From Cinnamomum chago (lineage: Eukaryota > Streptophyta > Magnoliopsida > Laurales > Lauraceae), in assembly GCA_038049695.1 (NCBI GenBank), contig CP142451.1, positions 70,138,001 through 70,202,000 of the forward strand: a stretch of DNA of 64,000 bases. Direction: 5' to 3'. The notes beneath the pieces are model-generated. The model ran no database searches and was not told the origin of the DNA. It saw only the letters and a list, made by a program, of their open reading frames with translations. This document shows positions 52,882-64,000 of this stretch, in pieces; position 1 is the first letter of the stretch, and the number at the start of each line of letters is the position of its first letter. A program made the position numbers and the translations under genes.

Positions 52882-53332
52882 CAACCTTTTCTCCTCATAG
52901 GCTAGGTAGGTGAAGTGCTAATCCATAGAATTTGGTTTGATGAGTTGTTATTGATGACTGCTCACCTGATTGCTTATGCAATGCTATTTCTAACCCACCT
53001 TTTCTTAATAAAATTGCAGTTACCATAAAAAAGGAATTCATGTAACCATCCTTTCTTTGGACTTGAATTTGAGAGGAAAAGTTACACACTGTGATGTATG
53101 TATATTTTTTGTAAAATCATTTTGATTGGACAATCCTGACGGTCCAGTGGATTGGGATAGTAATGGATCAATTTCAATTACAAAACTCTGGCCATGAATG
53201 GGCCATCGATTGTCCAATCCCTTTGAAAGACTCCCACCCCTGAAATGTATCACTTTGATTTAGCGTTTCTAATATCCATTAAATGCATGTGAGATGGAAC
53301 CTTGGTCCGAAGTTACTTGTGGTTTTTTTATT

Positions 53333-54858
53333 GGAAAAACAGCAAAATACTTATCTAGACTTTGGTCATTTTGCAGAGTACCCCTTCTACTTTGGTATTT
53401 TGTATTAAACATACCTGAAGTTCTAATTAACATGCAAAATGAATGGATTTTATTAGTATTAATGGCCTAGGTCATATAAATGGTGTCTGGTGTATACTGG
53501 CAACAAATTATTCACCTAAAAAGACTTATTTGCCCTTGGGGAGAAAAAAATCCCAGGGCGTGCTTATTTTTTTCTTTCTCATTTCCTCCTTTCCAAATTT
53601 CTGAACCTAATCGATCTACAGCTCTCCCTCTCTCGTATACACTTGCATCTCCGGCCATCTCCTCTCCCCAAATATTAAATGGGTCCAAGCATCGGGCATC
53701 GACTCATCCTACCTATTCACCTGTTGTACTTGTTACTCCTCAGCCTTCTCTGTTTCCACCATGCTATCTAGTACACAATCATACTTGGCCGATGCCATCG
53801 AATCCCAAACACCGGACTCTCACCTCCCATTGCGTGTGCCGTGTGGACAGCAACATGGTCACAGGGATGATGCTCAATACTAGAAAAGCAGAAGTCTCGT
53901 TTTCAGCTAGGAGAAAAAGAAATTGCTCTCATTTTAACATAACAAGGGCAACTTGGCACTGGCACCTCCTCCGTCTGATCAATAGACGCCGGTTTCCTTT
54001 ATATATAAGAGCCAAAGAGAAAATCATACGGTTCAAAAGCTTGTTATAAAGCTCGGATTTTTGCAGAAGGATAACTCACACTTATGCATCTATTATGAAA
54101 AGATGTTTAGCCCATTTACAAACCCTACAACTATTCGAGCAGTTGTAGGCATCACTTCAGAAAATCTCTGGCTGTGGTTAGAACAGAACTTAACTTATTC
54201 TTTTGAGCATTTGGGTAACATGGAAATCAATCATTAAAAAAAAAAAATTGGAAGTGGAAATCAGAAAAAGCCTCCGTTTGGTAGAAGCTATATCCAACTC
54301 TTCCATACCAAAGTATCAATTAATTAGTTCTTGCTAATAGGAAGGGGAGGAAAGAGGCAGAAAAACGATATCCGACCTCTTTTCCTGATTTGATACTAGA
54401 TCTCTTTTCCTGATTTGATACTAGATCTGATTGCTTGCACTTATAATCAGAAAAGAAAAAAAAAGAAAAAAAAATAAATAAAAACCCTCTCTCTCAACTG
54501 GTTTCTCAGGTGGCTTGCAGTTATAATCAAATAAAAAACCAGGCCCACCATTAATGGTCTGTACTATGATTGGTAGAGCTTCTTGATGGATATGAAGATC
54601 GCCGGGAAGGAGGGGCGGTTTCTCCCAAAGTCGTCAAGGAAGAACTCTAGCCGCAAGCGAAAGAGAGGAAAATGAACAAAAAAGGCCAAAAGACATCTTA
54701 TATATGGAGGGGTTAATTCATAATTCCTTATTTTCTATCACGACCGTCTCTGTTTGCATTGTGATTTAAAATACAACTAGGTTTAGTACAAAATACCAAA
54801 GTACATAAGGTACTCTGCAAAATGACTAAAGTATAGGTAGGTATTCTGCTATTTTCCC
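53333..54858. mobile_element. non-autonomous Mutator-like element, 1.5 kb
   Basis: About 100-bp terminal inverted repeats are visible: GGAAAAACAGCAAAATAC at the left against GGGAAAATAGCAGAATAC on the minus strand at the right, both continuing through GTCATTTTGCAGAGTACC and TACTTTGGTATTTTGTA. A perfect 9-bp duplication TTTTTTATT (53324-53332 and 54859-54867) marks Mutator-type insertion. The interior has a Ser/Pro-rich open frame (53480-54049) with no domain. It may be captured DNA, as in Pack-MULEs, but no source gene was recognised. Confidence 0.88.
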
Positions 54859-54867
54859 TTTTTTATT

Positions 54868-56297
54868 TGGTGGGCTTCAACTTTTTGAAGCATTTTATTT
54901 TCACAGTAATTTCCTTTTTTATTATTATTTTTTTATTTTTGATCAGAAATTGAATCTAAGAGTCGGTTTCTTTGCATGGAAACGAGTTTTTAGGAATTCA
55001 TGTTAAAATGGGTTTCATATAGAAATATTGGAGTGGTAAGGGTTGAGTGATATAAAGTAGAAATATGGATGCAACCCTGACTTTCAAGGTTTTGGATTAA
55101 TAGGGTGATGGCTGGGTGTTTGCTTTTCATCCCCTTAGTTGATTTTCCATTTAAAGTGAGATTATTTAAAGGTAATTTTTGGTCTTCACCTTTGTTACAT
55201 CAAATCTACCCATCATTTCTTTAAATTCTAAGTAATTCAGATACATGGAACAGACGGGCCTTTTTTTTCCGTTGTTTTTATATTGAGGATTTAACCGGAA
55301 AAAACACTTAATCCGCACGTGTTATGCAATCAAACACTTTAGTAAGTGGGGCACCAATTAAAGAAATTGGGCCCGATTTTTTTTTTTTTTTACCAATTTG
55401 TCACATGGTATGCGCCGACCTTATTTACACTGAAAAAGGTCGGCGAGGACCCTGTCCGTGTACAGTTTTAGGGCTAAAATCCATGTTTCTTCTCATTTTT
55501 TTTCTATTCTCTTCCAACCTACCATCGAGACTAACCTTGGGCGAGTGACGAAGAGCGGTTGCTTCCATTTCCACAACTGCCAGCCTTCAAACTGAATTCC
55601 TCAACTGATTCTCGTCAGGCCCATCATTTTTTCCATCGTCCTTCATTTCGATCGTCACTCCAGAGGTATGAATCTCCTTCCTTTTTGAATCATTTTCAAT
55701 GTTTTTGTATTTTCCGTCCATTTTGTTTTCCCGCCATCCCTCATATGATATCGAAATACATGGTTTGTTATCTTCAATGTCATATTCAATTTGTACATTC
55801 TTTGTTTGCTTTGATTAGGGTTTGTAGATTCCAATTTTAGGGTATTTTTAGTTGAAAAGGACAATGGAGGATTGGGGTTTGTTTTAAGTGAGTTTGAGTG
55901 AGTTATTTTAGTTTTCCAAACTTGAGGAAGTTGTATGTGGTCAAAGAGTTACCTGCACCAAATAATTTTAATCTTCATCACTCTAGAGTCCAGAGTGCAT
56001 CAATCTGAAAGTCTCAGTGCTGCCGTTTTCCATGCACGAGTGATAAATTCTTGAATACAGAAATTAATACCTCTTGTTCATAAATTTTGATATTTGGCCC
56101 ATCAATAACTTGTGGTAAAGAATCACAATGTGTTCAGTTGCATGGTATTGAGACTTAAGAGTATACTCCCTCTCTAGTTCCCAGTTGAACATAATTAAAC
56201 ATCAACAGTGATCCCAAGTTATAGGAGCACAATAAGCATATCCATTGAGTAGCAACAAAAGAATAAAGATATATGTTAACCATATAATTTTGCATAC
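54868..56297. other. unassigned; probable left part of the large Mutator element
   Basis: The tract GGGCCTTTTTTTTCCG near 55258 could open a terminal repeat. CTCCAGAG/GTATGAATC near 55665 looks like a 5' UTR donor for the + strand gene. Neither can be proven because the other terminus is outside the window. Confidence 0.3.
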
Positions 56298-56710
56298 CTG
56301 TAAGGCATAAGGCTGAGACTTCTTTGACACAGAACAAACTATTGCTTGACGTGGGCTCAACTAGAAAGGTCACTTTCCTTTATAATGTTCGACAAGTATT
56401 GCAAAGATACGTTCAACGGATCCAAGGATAGCCCTATGTATCATCATAGATCGCTCCCTTTTAGCTTCATCCTCTACTGAGTAAGTCAAGTTGAAGCGAG
56501 AAGGGAGTTGAAAGTCCAGATGGCATATGTACATTCATCAATTAAGAAACAGAACAGACAATTGACAGGGAGTATGACTACATTATATCATAAAACATAG
56601 AACGCATAGTGTTGAACACTGGAATTTCCTCTTCAAAGCATCAAATACACTAATATCTATTTTCGGTCCATAAAATGCTTCATCTCCTTCATTGATTTGT
56701 ACACAAAGAT
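56298..56710 (-). pseudogene. threonyl-tRNA synthetase gene fragment
   Basis: Two minus-strand exon remnants are visible. One (56710-56608) encodes [20 protein letters not shown] and [10 protein letters not shown]. The other (56523-56298) encodes [49 protein letters not shown], then LSPRQAIVC and SQPYALQ with the donor CAG/GTATGC. These are the adjoining catalytic-core segments of plant threonyl-tRNA synthetase. Two Trp codons of the family are stops here (TGA and TAG). Intron-like DNA between the exons points to DNA-level capture rather than retroposition. No flanking synthetase exon was found, so this is a decayed fragment. Confidence 0.85.
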
Positions 56711-57765
56711 CTGTACATAAAACATTTAGTACCATGCTTGGCCAAATGCTCAGTAAACAAGCAGCCAAAAAATTAAGGAAACCAATGGTGGTGTGCTTGC
56801 TTGGTTTTTTTTTTTTTTTAGAGAACCTTTTTTTTTGGTAATCCTAATCTACACTCTTAAGCTATTCTATCTAACCTATCTTTCTTAAGGCGCCAGTTGC
56901 TGATACCTCTACTTTCTGCCTCCCTTAGAGGATTTTGATGTCTCTTACCAGCTGAGCTTGCAACCTGGAATAGTGTAGAAGGTGTTTGTGTTCATTCAGG
57001 AAAACTTATTCTGAAAAAGAAGCAAGTATGCACAAAAATAACATATTATAAGAAAATTTAAAGAAAGAACCATGCTTATATAGGCAAACAGATTTACCCA
57101 CACCTGTGAAAATCCTTTAACTCAAGAGTTTCCCGATCCAAAAGATTATCTTGGGCCACTTTTCATTTTTCACTTTTTACTTTTCAAAAGTTGCCTATCA
57201 TAGTATGTCCCCTATTATTAAAACTCTAAATTGGGATGGTGCTTATATTAACTTTCATATCTTATGTACTTGTAAACAAAGCAAGTTGGTGTTTTGACAG
57301 TGATGCATGTGGTGCACCACAACCACATCACGTCACACATGTGAGGGTATGGAAAATTATTGTCACTACCATAAAAATTGCTTTTTAATGCTGGATCTCT
57401 CAACTGCTTTAATATTGTCACTAGTTCTCCTATCTTGATTTTACTATTTCATAACATTGCTTTTTACTATTGCTGACATTTAAATTAATGTGTCAATGTA
57501 AGAATTGCTTTTTACTATTCAATGCTATCATGTATAATTTGGACGTACATAGATGTCTAAAGAGAATACCAGCAATGCTGAAGTGCCCCGCAGCGAGGCT
57601 AGTACCTCAAATGCATAACCAGCAGTTCTTTTATGCGAGCAAGAGCATCACATCTCGGCCGTTATTCAACGTGGTTTGGTATACTCTCTTCCATAAAACC
57701 AATAATCAATTGAACTTCCTTTCGATCTATGACTAACGTTATTAAAACTTTCATTTTTCTCGCAG
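56711..57765. other. unassigned; inside the presumed Mutator element
   Basis: It ends in a splice acceptor (TTTTTCTCGCAG at 57754-57765) for the mobile-domain exon. Nothing else could be assigned. Confidence 0.4.
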
Positions 57766-60700
57766 GAGTTGGGCACATACAGATGCTTTCCCACTAACCC
57801 CGACTATGGGCAGTGGGACCTCAACAAGCGACAGACGTAGTGGGTTGCCGATGCCGAGCTGTATCATCTGGCTCAGATGAGGTGGATGAGGACTGACCAT
57901 GCATTGATCATGGGGCTGATCAAGCGGTGGAGGCCGGAGACGAACACATTTCATCTCCCATCTGGCGAGGCGACCATCACATTAGAGGACGTAACAAACA
58001 TCTACGGCCTACCTATTGATAGTCCGCCCGTATCGGACCGGACATACACCCACCACGAGATCGATGATCTCTGTTGGGAGCTTCTTGGTGTGGTGCTCCA
58101 AATGAAAGAAGACTACAATGGGGTTTCCCTTAAGTTCACATAGCTGGAATGCATCTTCCGTCCCACTTCGGAGGAGTTAAGGGAGAAGGAGAAGCCGAAA
58201 CCAAAGGGAAAGAAGAAAAAAGGCAAAGGAGATGCGAAGAAGAAGACAACAGAGGCCAAGGATATATATAAAACTCGGGCCTTTTTTTTTTTTTTTTTTT
58301 GTGGCGGGAAATATTCTTTGCAATTCTTCAGGGGCACGAGGCCCCTTTTATATTTTAGAGCTGTTTAGGGAGTTTAGGCCCTATTCATGGGCCTCCGCTT
58401 GTTTAGCGAACTTGTATAGAATGCTAAACAAGGGTGTATATTGGAAAGGGGTCCAGATGCGTGAGATGCCCGACCCTACCGATGAGGGGGATGCTGTGGA
58501 GAAGAAGTTTAAGTCTCTTTCTGGCCCCCTCCAGCTTCTTCAGGTGAGCTTGATATATTTCCCCTTCATACTTTCACTATTTATATCTTAATGTTCTAAT
58601 GAATCCCTTTCTTTTAACAAATCTGGGCTTACACCAGAATGAAGATTGGTAGAGGTCTAAGTCCAAGCAACAGCTTAGACCATGACATATAGTTTCCCCT
58701 CATGGTTACATGGGCGAACCGACTTTTAGGAATGACCCATCTTACGACCTTGAGAGAAGTGCGAAAGTAACTCAATTACATCACGTCCAAAGAGGTAGAA
58801 AGATTTCATTTCAATTTTCCATTAATTTTCATACTTACTTTAATGGTTCTAACTTACTCAATGCTTCATGCACAGTTTGAGTGACAGCCGTATAAGAAAT
58901 ACGGAAGGATTTTTTGAAGCATGTCAAGAAGGCTGACAGAGCACTCTTCACAACAAACTCTCCCCTTATCTCATACTGGGTGTCGGAGTGTCACCCTACC
59001 CCTAGGGTCATGAGGCAGTTTGGCCTGAGACAGACGGTGCCTCCACGCTTCGTTAGGCCCATATTGTGGAAATAAAATAAGGGGAGATTTGTGATAGATT
59101 GGAGTCTAGTGAATGAGGAGGAGGTGAAGTTATGAGAAGCTCGGGCAAACAATGTGCTCAAGAGAAAAGGAAAAAAAAAAACAAAAAGGGGGGGGGGATG
59201 AAGAAGTATACATGAGATGGTATGAAGCGAATACCATCATGCATATTGGCCGTGTCAGGCAACGGGACGAGCCACAAAGGGATCCTCCCCCAGAGCCCGA
59301 TGCCCAAGCTCCTACAGTCCCACAGACCCAAGTATGACGTTCACACCTTTTGCATCCCTTACTTTGCTTCACATTGATTTAGTTAATATATTTTATAATA
59401 GGATCATTTCAATATGTCCACTGCAGGTCTCTCTCTTCCTCGACCACCTGGTACGGTCATGCGATCGTTCGATCGCTACAAATGTGGACCTGCTCACCTT
59501 CATAACTTTGATTAAGAGAAAGATCAACAAATTTAGGTCCACATTTGGGACTATGTACAAGGACTATGTCGAGACATGTAGTTCATCCGATGAGGAAGTT
59601 GATGATACTCTCGTAAGGATATAATTAAATTTGAGCATTTCATTTTGTGAATTGATGAATGTTTTTTGTGATTTTCTCACCATAACTTGCTTCGTTTTAC
59701 AGACCGTCAAATCGCAAAAGCGTGCATGGATTAAGAGGAAGTCCTCAAAAAGCCCCGCTAAAAAGACTCAACCTAGTATCGAGGCTCCCTTGATGATAGA
59801 GGACTCCGTCGTCAAGGCATCAGCCTCCCACACTTTGGATGAGGAGCAAAAAACTGAAGCTGATGCCAGCAATTTTGACGCAGCTTTTGGCGATGTGGAT
59901 GACATCCCTATCGAGGATCTTATCTCCGTCTCGCCTAGTCCTCAAGGATACAACACTCCACTGAAGGGCACTAGCTAGGCAATCATCGTATCCCTCACAC
60001 AGGCTACAATCGATTCTTTGATATGGAGGTGCAAGCATATAACGAGGCCAAGGAAGATCCCGGATAGGTTTCTGGATTATCAACATCCATTGCCCCAAAT
60101 GGGTTATGTTCTAACGGATGTGGAGAAGGAACTGTTGATGGATTTCTATAAATATTACGCGCATAGGTAACTGCAATTGTTGAAATCAGTTCCGTAGTAA
60201 TGCAGTCTTTGTTTGGTTTTTTACTAATTCAACTTTGAAATACTCATTGCATTGACAGGAAAGAGGAGTTGGATATGACCATCTCGTGTGTCGATTCTAA
60301 GTCCCTAAGAGATTTATTGGACGAGGGCACTTGGATGGACTCGAGTATCATATATTTTTGGTTTGAAGTACTACGGGAATGGTGCAAGGATGCATATTTG
60401 GTTGACCCTAGTATATGCGTAAGTTCGATAAAAAATGAAAGCCACTTTGACTTTCTGCTCACTTGGTTAAATGTCCTCTCTTGTTTGATGTCTGAGATGT
60501 TTGTCTTACAGAGTTACTGGGAAAAGGGTCTAAAGACTGGGGATGACATCGCCTTTGGGCCAAAGGGAGAACGTGTAATGGACGCGATGGAGTGCAAAAC
60601 TCTAGTCTATGTGATTCACGCTCACAACCATTGGTCCTTACTCGTTGGATATGTCGATGAGAGCCGTTGGGAGTACTATAACTGTTCAAAGGGAGAGATC

Positions 60701-61051
60701 TGAGGCCAAAAGACCTGTGAAAGACTTGTAAGTACATATTTGCTCCTCTCTTGGTAGGATAATGTTTGGATAGTACATAAATTTCAAAATTGAGGTATCG
60801 TGCAATTTCACTTTATTTGGACAGATATTGTGACTTCAACAAAGATTTTTTTATCACGGGTGGTCGGTGCCTATGATGTGGACGATGACCACAAAGACGG
60901 ACATCCCATTTCAAGAAAATGGAAATGACTGCGGGTTGTTTGCTTGTGCCTTCGCGGAACATTGCATATATCGTCGTCCCATTGAGTTCACCCAGTTAGA
61001 CATCCCGTACTACCGGCGGAGAACTGTCATTGACATATTTGAACAAAACTG
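57766..61051 (+). pseudogene. plant mobile domain plus Ulp1 (C48) protease gene, decayed
   Basis: Mobile domain (57766-59100): MRTDHALIMGLIKRWRPETN, FHLPSGEATITLEDVTNIYG, then FREFRPYSWASACLANLYRM and VMRQFGLRQTVPPRFVRP. An acidic/basic linker (59437-59975, KRAWIKRKSSKSPAKKTQP) follows. The Ulp1 part (60000-61051) has FLDYQHPLPQMGYVLTD, the His motif AHNHWSLLVGYVD, WEYYNC at the Asp/Asn position, and FQENGNDCGLFACAF with the catalytic Cys. Splice junctions are visible, such as CATAG/GTAACT. Stops at 57838 and 58141 (Trp to TAG) and 60701 (TGA, plausibly Arg) break it. The intact product would be a SUMO-type protease fused to a transposon-derived DNA-associated domain. Confidence 0.85.
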
Positions 61052-61496
61052 AGTTCGAAATGCTTCAAGGCTTAACCTCCCTCCACTCCCGGTTTTGCCA
61101 CCTGACTTGTAGTGTAACTTGTGATTGAAATGGTTATGCTGTGAATGTTGTGAATTTCTAACTGTATGTTGGATGTTGATTTCTAACTTGTATTTGTATA
61201 TCCATGCAGAATCTTTATGTTGCATACCTGGATTATATCATCTTCGAGAAAAAAAAAATGGGTTCCACACCTCTTTTCAAAAGAAATGATAAATTATACA
61301 AAAGCATCCAAAAGTGCAAAACATTATTTCAAAAGAAATGATAATTTATACACAAATTTCCAAAAATGAAACAAAAAACAATACTTTCATGTTAATATGA
61401 CAACCCATAAACATTCATAAAAAAAAAATGTCCAAAAAACATACCCCAAAACAAAAAAATTACATGAGCGGCCCCATAACAGAAAATCCATCAACG
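61052..61496. other. short spacer between convergent genes
   Basis: It holds the 3' flanks of both genes and near-duplicate ATTTCAAAAGAAATGATAA stretches at 61275 and 61325. Confidence 0.6.
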
Positions 61497-63860
61497 TCAT
61501 TGTTGCATTGGCGGATTTTTATAGCTGCCACGGTTGTGACCCCTCTCTTTACAACACGAACAAGTTACCACTCTTCGCTTGCGATGTCGATCTTCAACTC
61601 GGATCCTGTTCTCCTTTGGTCGACCCGGTTGCTTGTTAGCCAATGGTGGGAGGACTCTCCCAGTGGTTAAATGTTGTTCTCATTGTTTTCTATCACGGGT
61701 GGCATGAATTACATCACTGTACATTTTATGGTACGTGCTTGTGAGGTACCAGTGCTCGCAATACTCATATGGATTCATATTCTGCGCTTTCATGGAGGCA
61801 ACAACATGGCAACATGGGATCCCAATCACGTCCCATTTGTGGCAGGAGCATGTCCTGCGATCTAGATTAACTACATCAACATACTCTGAAGATTGCACTT
61901 GATATTCATTCAATGCCGCTTTTCGTACCATCAGCCTTCGCGATTCTTCCATCTCTGTGGCTAGGTACTTCTCTGCGTACGGTGTTAATATTGAAGTGAT
62001 GCTTTGTACTTGAGTTGACCGTCTCTGAAAGAATTCCATGAGTTTTGCACGTTTCTTTTCCACTTGTTTTGTAATCGGGAGCACTCGGGTGTCTTTTAGT
62101 AGACTATTTGTGCACTCTGCAGCATTGCTGGTAAGCATGTCATACCTGCGTCCATGAGCAAATGTCGTTGACCAAAACTGACAGCCGATCGCATGGATGT
62201 AATTATATGCACGCTCATCTACACTTTTTATGTGGTCCATGCAAGCATCGTACTCACAAGGTCGGTATGCCCTCGCCGCGCTCCAAAACTTTCTTATAAT
62301 GCCATGGTCGTTGAAAGCCGCCTTTATGTTTTTGGCTATATGATGGCAACAAAAATAATGCTTTGCGCTTGGCATTATGGCTTTTTTTGTAGGAATTAGA
62401 CCTTTCTGACGGTCAGATACGATTATCAGATTTTTTTGGCTCCCCAACGACAAGGACAAGTGTGCAAGAAACCACTCTCAACCATCATGTCGCTCCGCTT
62501 CAGTAAAGGCAAATGCAATGAGGCACAATTGATGATTTGCATCATGTGTTACGGCCACCATTAGCACTCCTGAATATTTGCCATGAAGGTGTAATCCATC
62601 CACCGCTATCAATGGCCTTAGAGAGGTTTGGAATGACCTTAAGCATGGACCGAATGACCAAAAGAAGCGTCTGAATCGTTCATCCTCCCTGATGTCCAAC
62701 GCAGTGTACGAACTGAGGTTGGTTCGATGAAGCTCGTTGCAATAGAGCGGCAATATCATAAAAGACTCCTCGTACGATCCACGCACTTTGCACAGTGCAA
62801 GCTCCTTTGTCATAAGTGCTCTCCTGTATGTAATGCGGGTCCCAATCTCAATCTGACATTCATTGATGATCTCCTTTGGCCTGAAATCGTTACTGCATCG
62901 CACCTTCTTTTCAATGAACTCTGTTACTAGTTTCGTGGTTGCTTGTCGATGTGCAGTTCCCATGAGTGATTTAGAGCAACAATGTTTGGAATTATACTTT
63001 CGAACTCTGAAGTGTTGAAAAGAATCTACCATGGAGGCATGTATACGCCAGGGACAATCTACTGATTTGCAACTCACTGTCACCATCTTCATGTTAGTTC
63101 TCTTGTGTTTCAAGGTGAAGTTGTTGTATATTGCGTACTTTGCTATAGCTCTTCTAAAAGCCTCACGATCAGGAAACTCCATACCTAACCACATCTCCCT
63201 ACCTGAACTGGTCCTTTCTTCGGGCACGACATTATCAAGGACCATCGAGTCCACGAGGGGAGCTTTTTAAATGTTGTCTTCTTCATTTCTGCTTCTAGTA
63301 TCTCTTTTGACACCTGATTTAATTAGCTCGGCGGCTGCTGAACTTCCATTCCCAACCACATTAGTTGCTGGAGCACCTATGAAGCTGTGCACACTTTCGC
63401 TTCCATGCACATGAAGCATTTCTACATTGATTTCTTCGAACATAGACTCATCATCATCTGCAAAATAAGACAATGTTGTTGGGAATTTTATATCGTCATC
63501 CTCCTGTATATCGATCGTGGGAAATTCTTTCAAAGGTGGAGGTGACGGTGGTAGATTGCCCTTTAATTTATTATCAGGCTTTTCAATGCTAGGAGCGTCT
63601 CGAATGATTTTGTTTCTTTCATCCTGTAAAGACCTGCAATATTGAGTTAGGAAAATAAAAAATTACTTTCGATCCATGCTGAAAATGTTGAAATATAGTT
63701 TTAACTTCATAACATAACTATTGCCACGGGTGTGTTGGAAACTGTCTTCATCGCATAGCCTTCTTGAAACGAATAATAATATCCCCTTTGCTTCGCTTCT
63801 TAATGATTTTAACAAACCATTGATTTCATTGTCATCGTCGATATCTATCAACAAAAAAAA
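61497..63860 (-). pseudogene. MURA-type Mutator transposase, three in-frame stops
   Basis: One frame runs from 63533 to 61497. It contains a MuDR DNA-binding domain (WLGMEFPDREAFRRAIAKYA, CPWRIHAS), a MULE transposase domain with acidic residues in VDGLHLHG, VSDRQKGL and NAAEC, a SWIM finger CSCHKWDVIGIPCCHV, and a C-terminal knuckle CSCCKERGHNRGSY whose last Cys is Tyr. Stops are TAA 63267-63269, TGA 62478-62480 and TGA 61680-61682; the last two replace Trp. An upstream exon (63854-63663) adds an acidic N-terminus. Apart from the stops the frame is unbroken, so decay is recent. Confidence 0.92.
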
Positions 63861-64000
63861 TTGCCATTGTGTAGAAGATACTTCAAGTTAACTCATCGGA
63901 AGTTGTTGACCAACTCGATGCTTCCAAAGCAATTTTGGACAACTCCTTAAACGTAACATTGCTCGAGATATATCTCATCTTCTACCTTCCACCCTTGTAA

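Larger units (their letters stand above)
57700..64000. mobile_element. Mutator-like element with PMD-Ulp1 gene and MURA transposase (partial)
   Basis: A + strand plant-mobile-domain/Ulp1 gene and a - strand MURA-type transposase converge at about 61050-61500. Mutator-like elements carrying Ulp1-like genes (Kaonashi type) and mobile-domain genes are known in plants. The right end lies beyond the window and the left end was not identified, so the borders given only enclose the coding core. Confidence 0.75.

Noticed and set aside
53480..54049. 189-codon frame as a host gene
   Set aside because: It lies wholly inside a Mutator-like element with clear ends, has no known motif and has a skewed Ser/Pro composition.
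56298..56710. A functional threonyl-tRNA synthetase gene
   Set aside because: Only two exon remnants are present, two Trp codons are stops, and no upstream or downstream synthetase exons were found.

Overview
The window is nuclear DNA of a large-genome flowering plant. The evidence is spliced exons with GT-AG borders, very long introns, and dense nested plant transposons (Ty1/copia, chromodomain Ty3/gypsy, RTE and L1 LINEs, a tRNA-type SINE, hAT, Mutator, TRIM and MITEs). I see no bacterial or organellar genes, no CRISPR array, no rRNA gene and no true tRNA gene. The species cannot be fixed; the intron sizes would suit a magnoliid or another large-genome non-grass angiosperm, but that is a guess.

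Host gene. One host gene is recognisable: seven + strand exons (10653-10732, 21083-21142, 21255-21488, 21559-21621, 37690-37758, 38028-38073, 48756-48826) encode the last 207 residues of a BADC1-like protein. This is the plastid relative of biotin carboxyl carrier protein that lacks the biotinylated lysine and damps heteromeric acetyl-CoA carboxylase. The exons span 38,174 bp. Three introns are inflated to 10.35, 16.07 and 10.68 kb by transposons. The 5' exon(s) with the plastid transit peptide were not found.

Left flank (1-10652). L1-type RNase H remnants lie on both strands. A 5.5-kb Ty1/copia element (4092-9604, minus strand, GTTCC target duplication, nearly identical LTRs) and RTE tail fragments follow.

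Intron 10733-21082. A copia-type solo LTR (12499-15919) was split by a 3.1-kb TG...CA element (A). Then come an RTE reverse-transcriptase remnant, a 152-bp tandem duplication and an inverted-repeat element.

Intron 21622-37689. A MITE (22219-36155) was invaded by a chromodomain Ty3/gypsy element (22585-36140, minus). That element was itself invaded by a 1.9-kb solo-LTR-like element (23232-25153) and by a 5.2-kb hAT element (27897-33123) with a broken transposase and a 153-bp tandem array. Palindromic MITEs sit beside this nest.

Intron 38074-48755. It holds an L1 fragment with a solo LTR (38976-39279), a TRIM, a MITE, and a minus-strand RTE interrupted by element B (43617-47501, same family as A). 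Element B carries a 1.1-kb non-autonomous relative of the hAT.

Right flank (48827-64000). A 1.7-kb solo LTR, two SINEs with target duplications, a 1.5-kb Mutator-like non-autonomous element with a perfect 9-bp duplication, and a large Mutator-like element that leaves the window. This last element has convergent genes: a plant-mobile-domain plus Ulp1/C48 protease gene (+) and a MURA-type transposase (-). A decayed threonyl-tRNA synthetase fragment lies just upstream of the first of these.

Almost every transposon gene is broken. A striking share of the stop codons are TGG to TGA/TAG, CGA to TGA or CAG to TAG changes, as expected from 5-methylcytosine deamination of silenced DNA.
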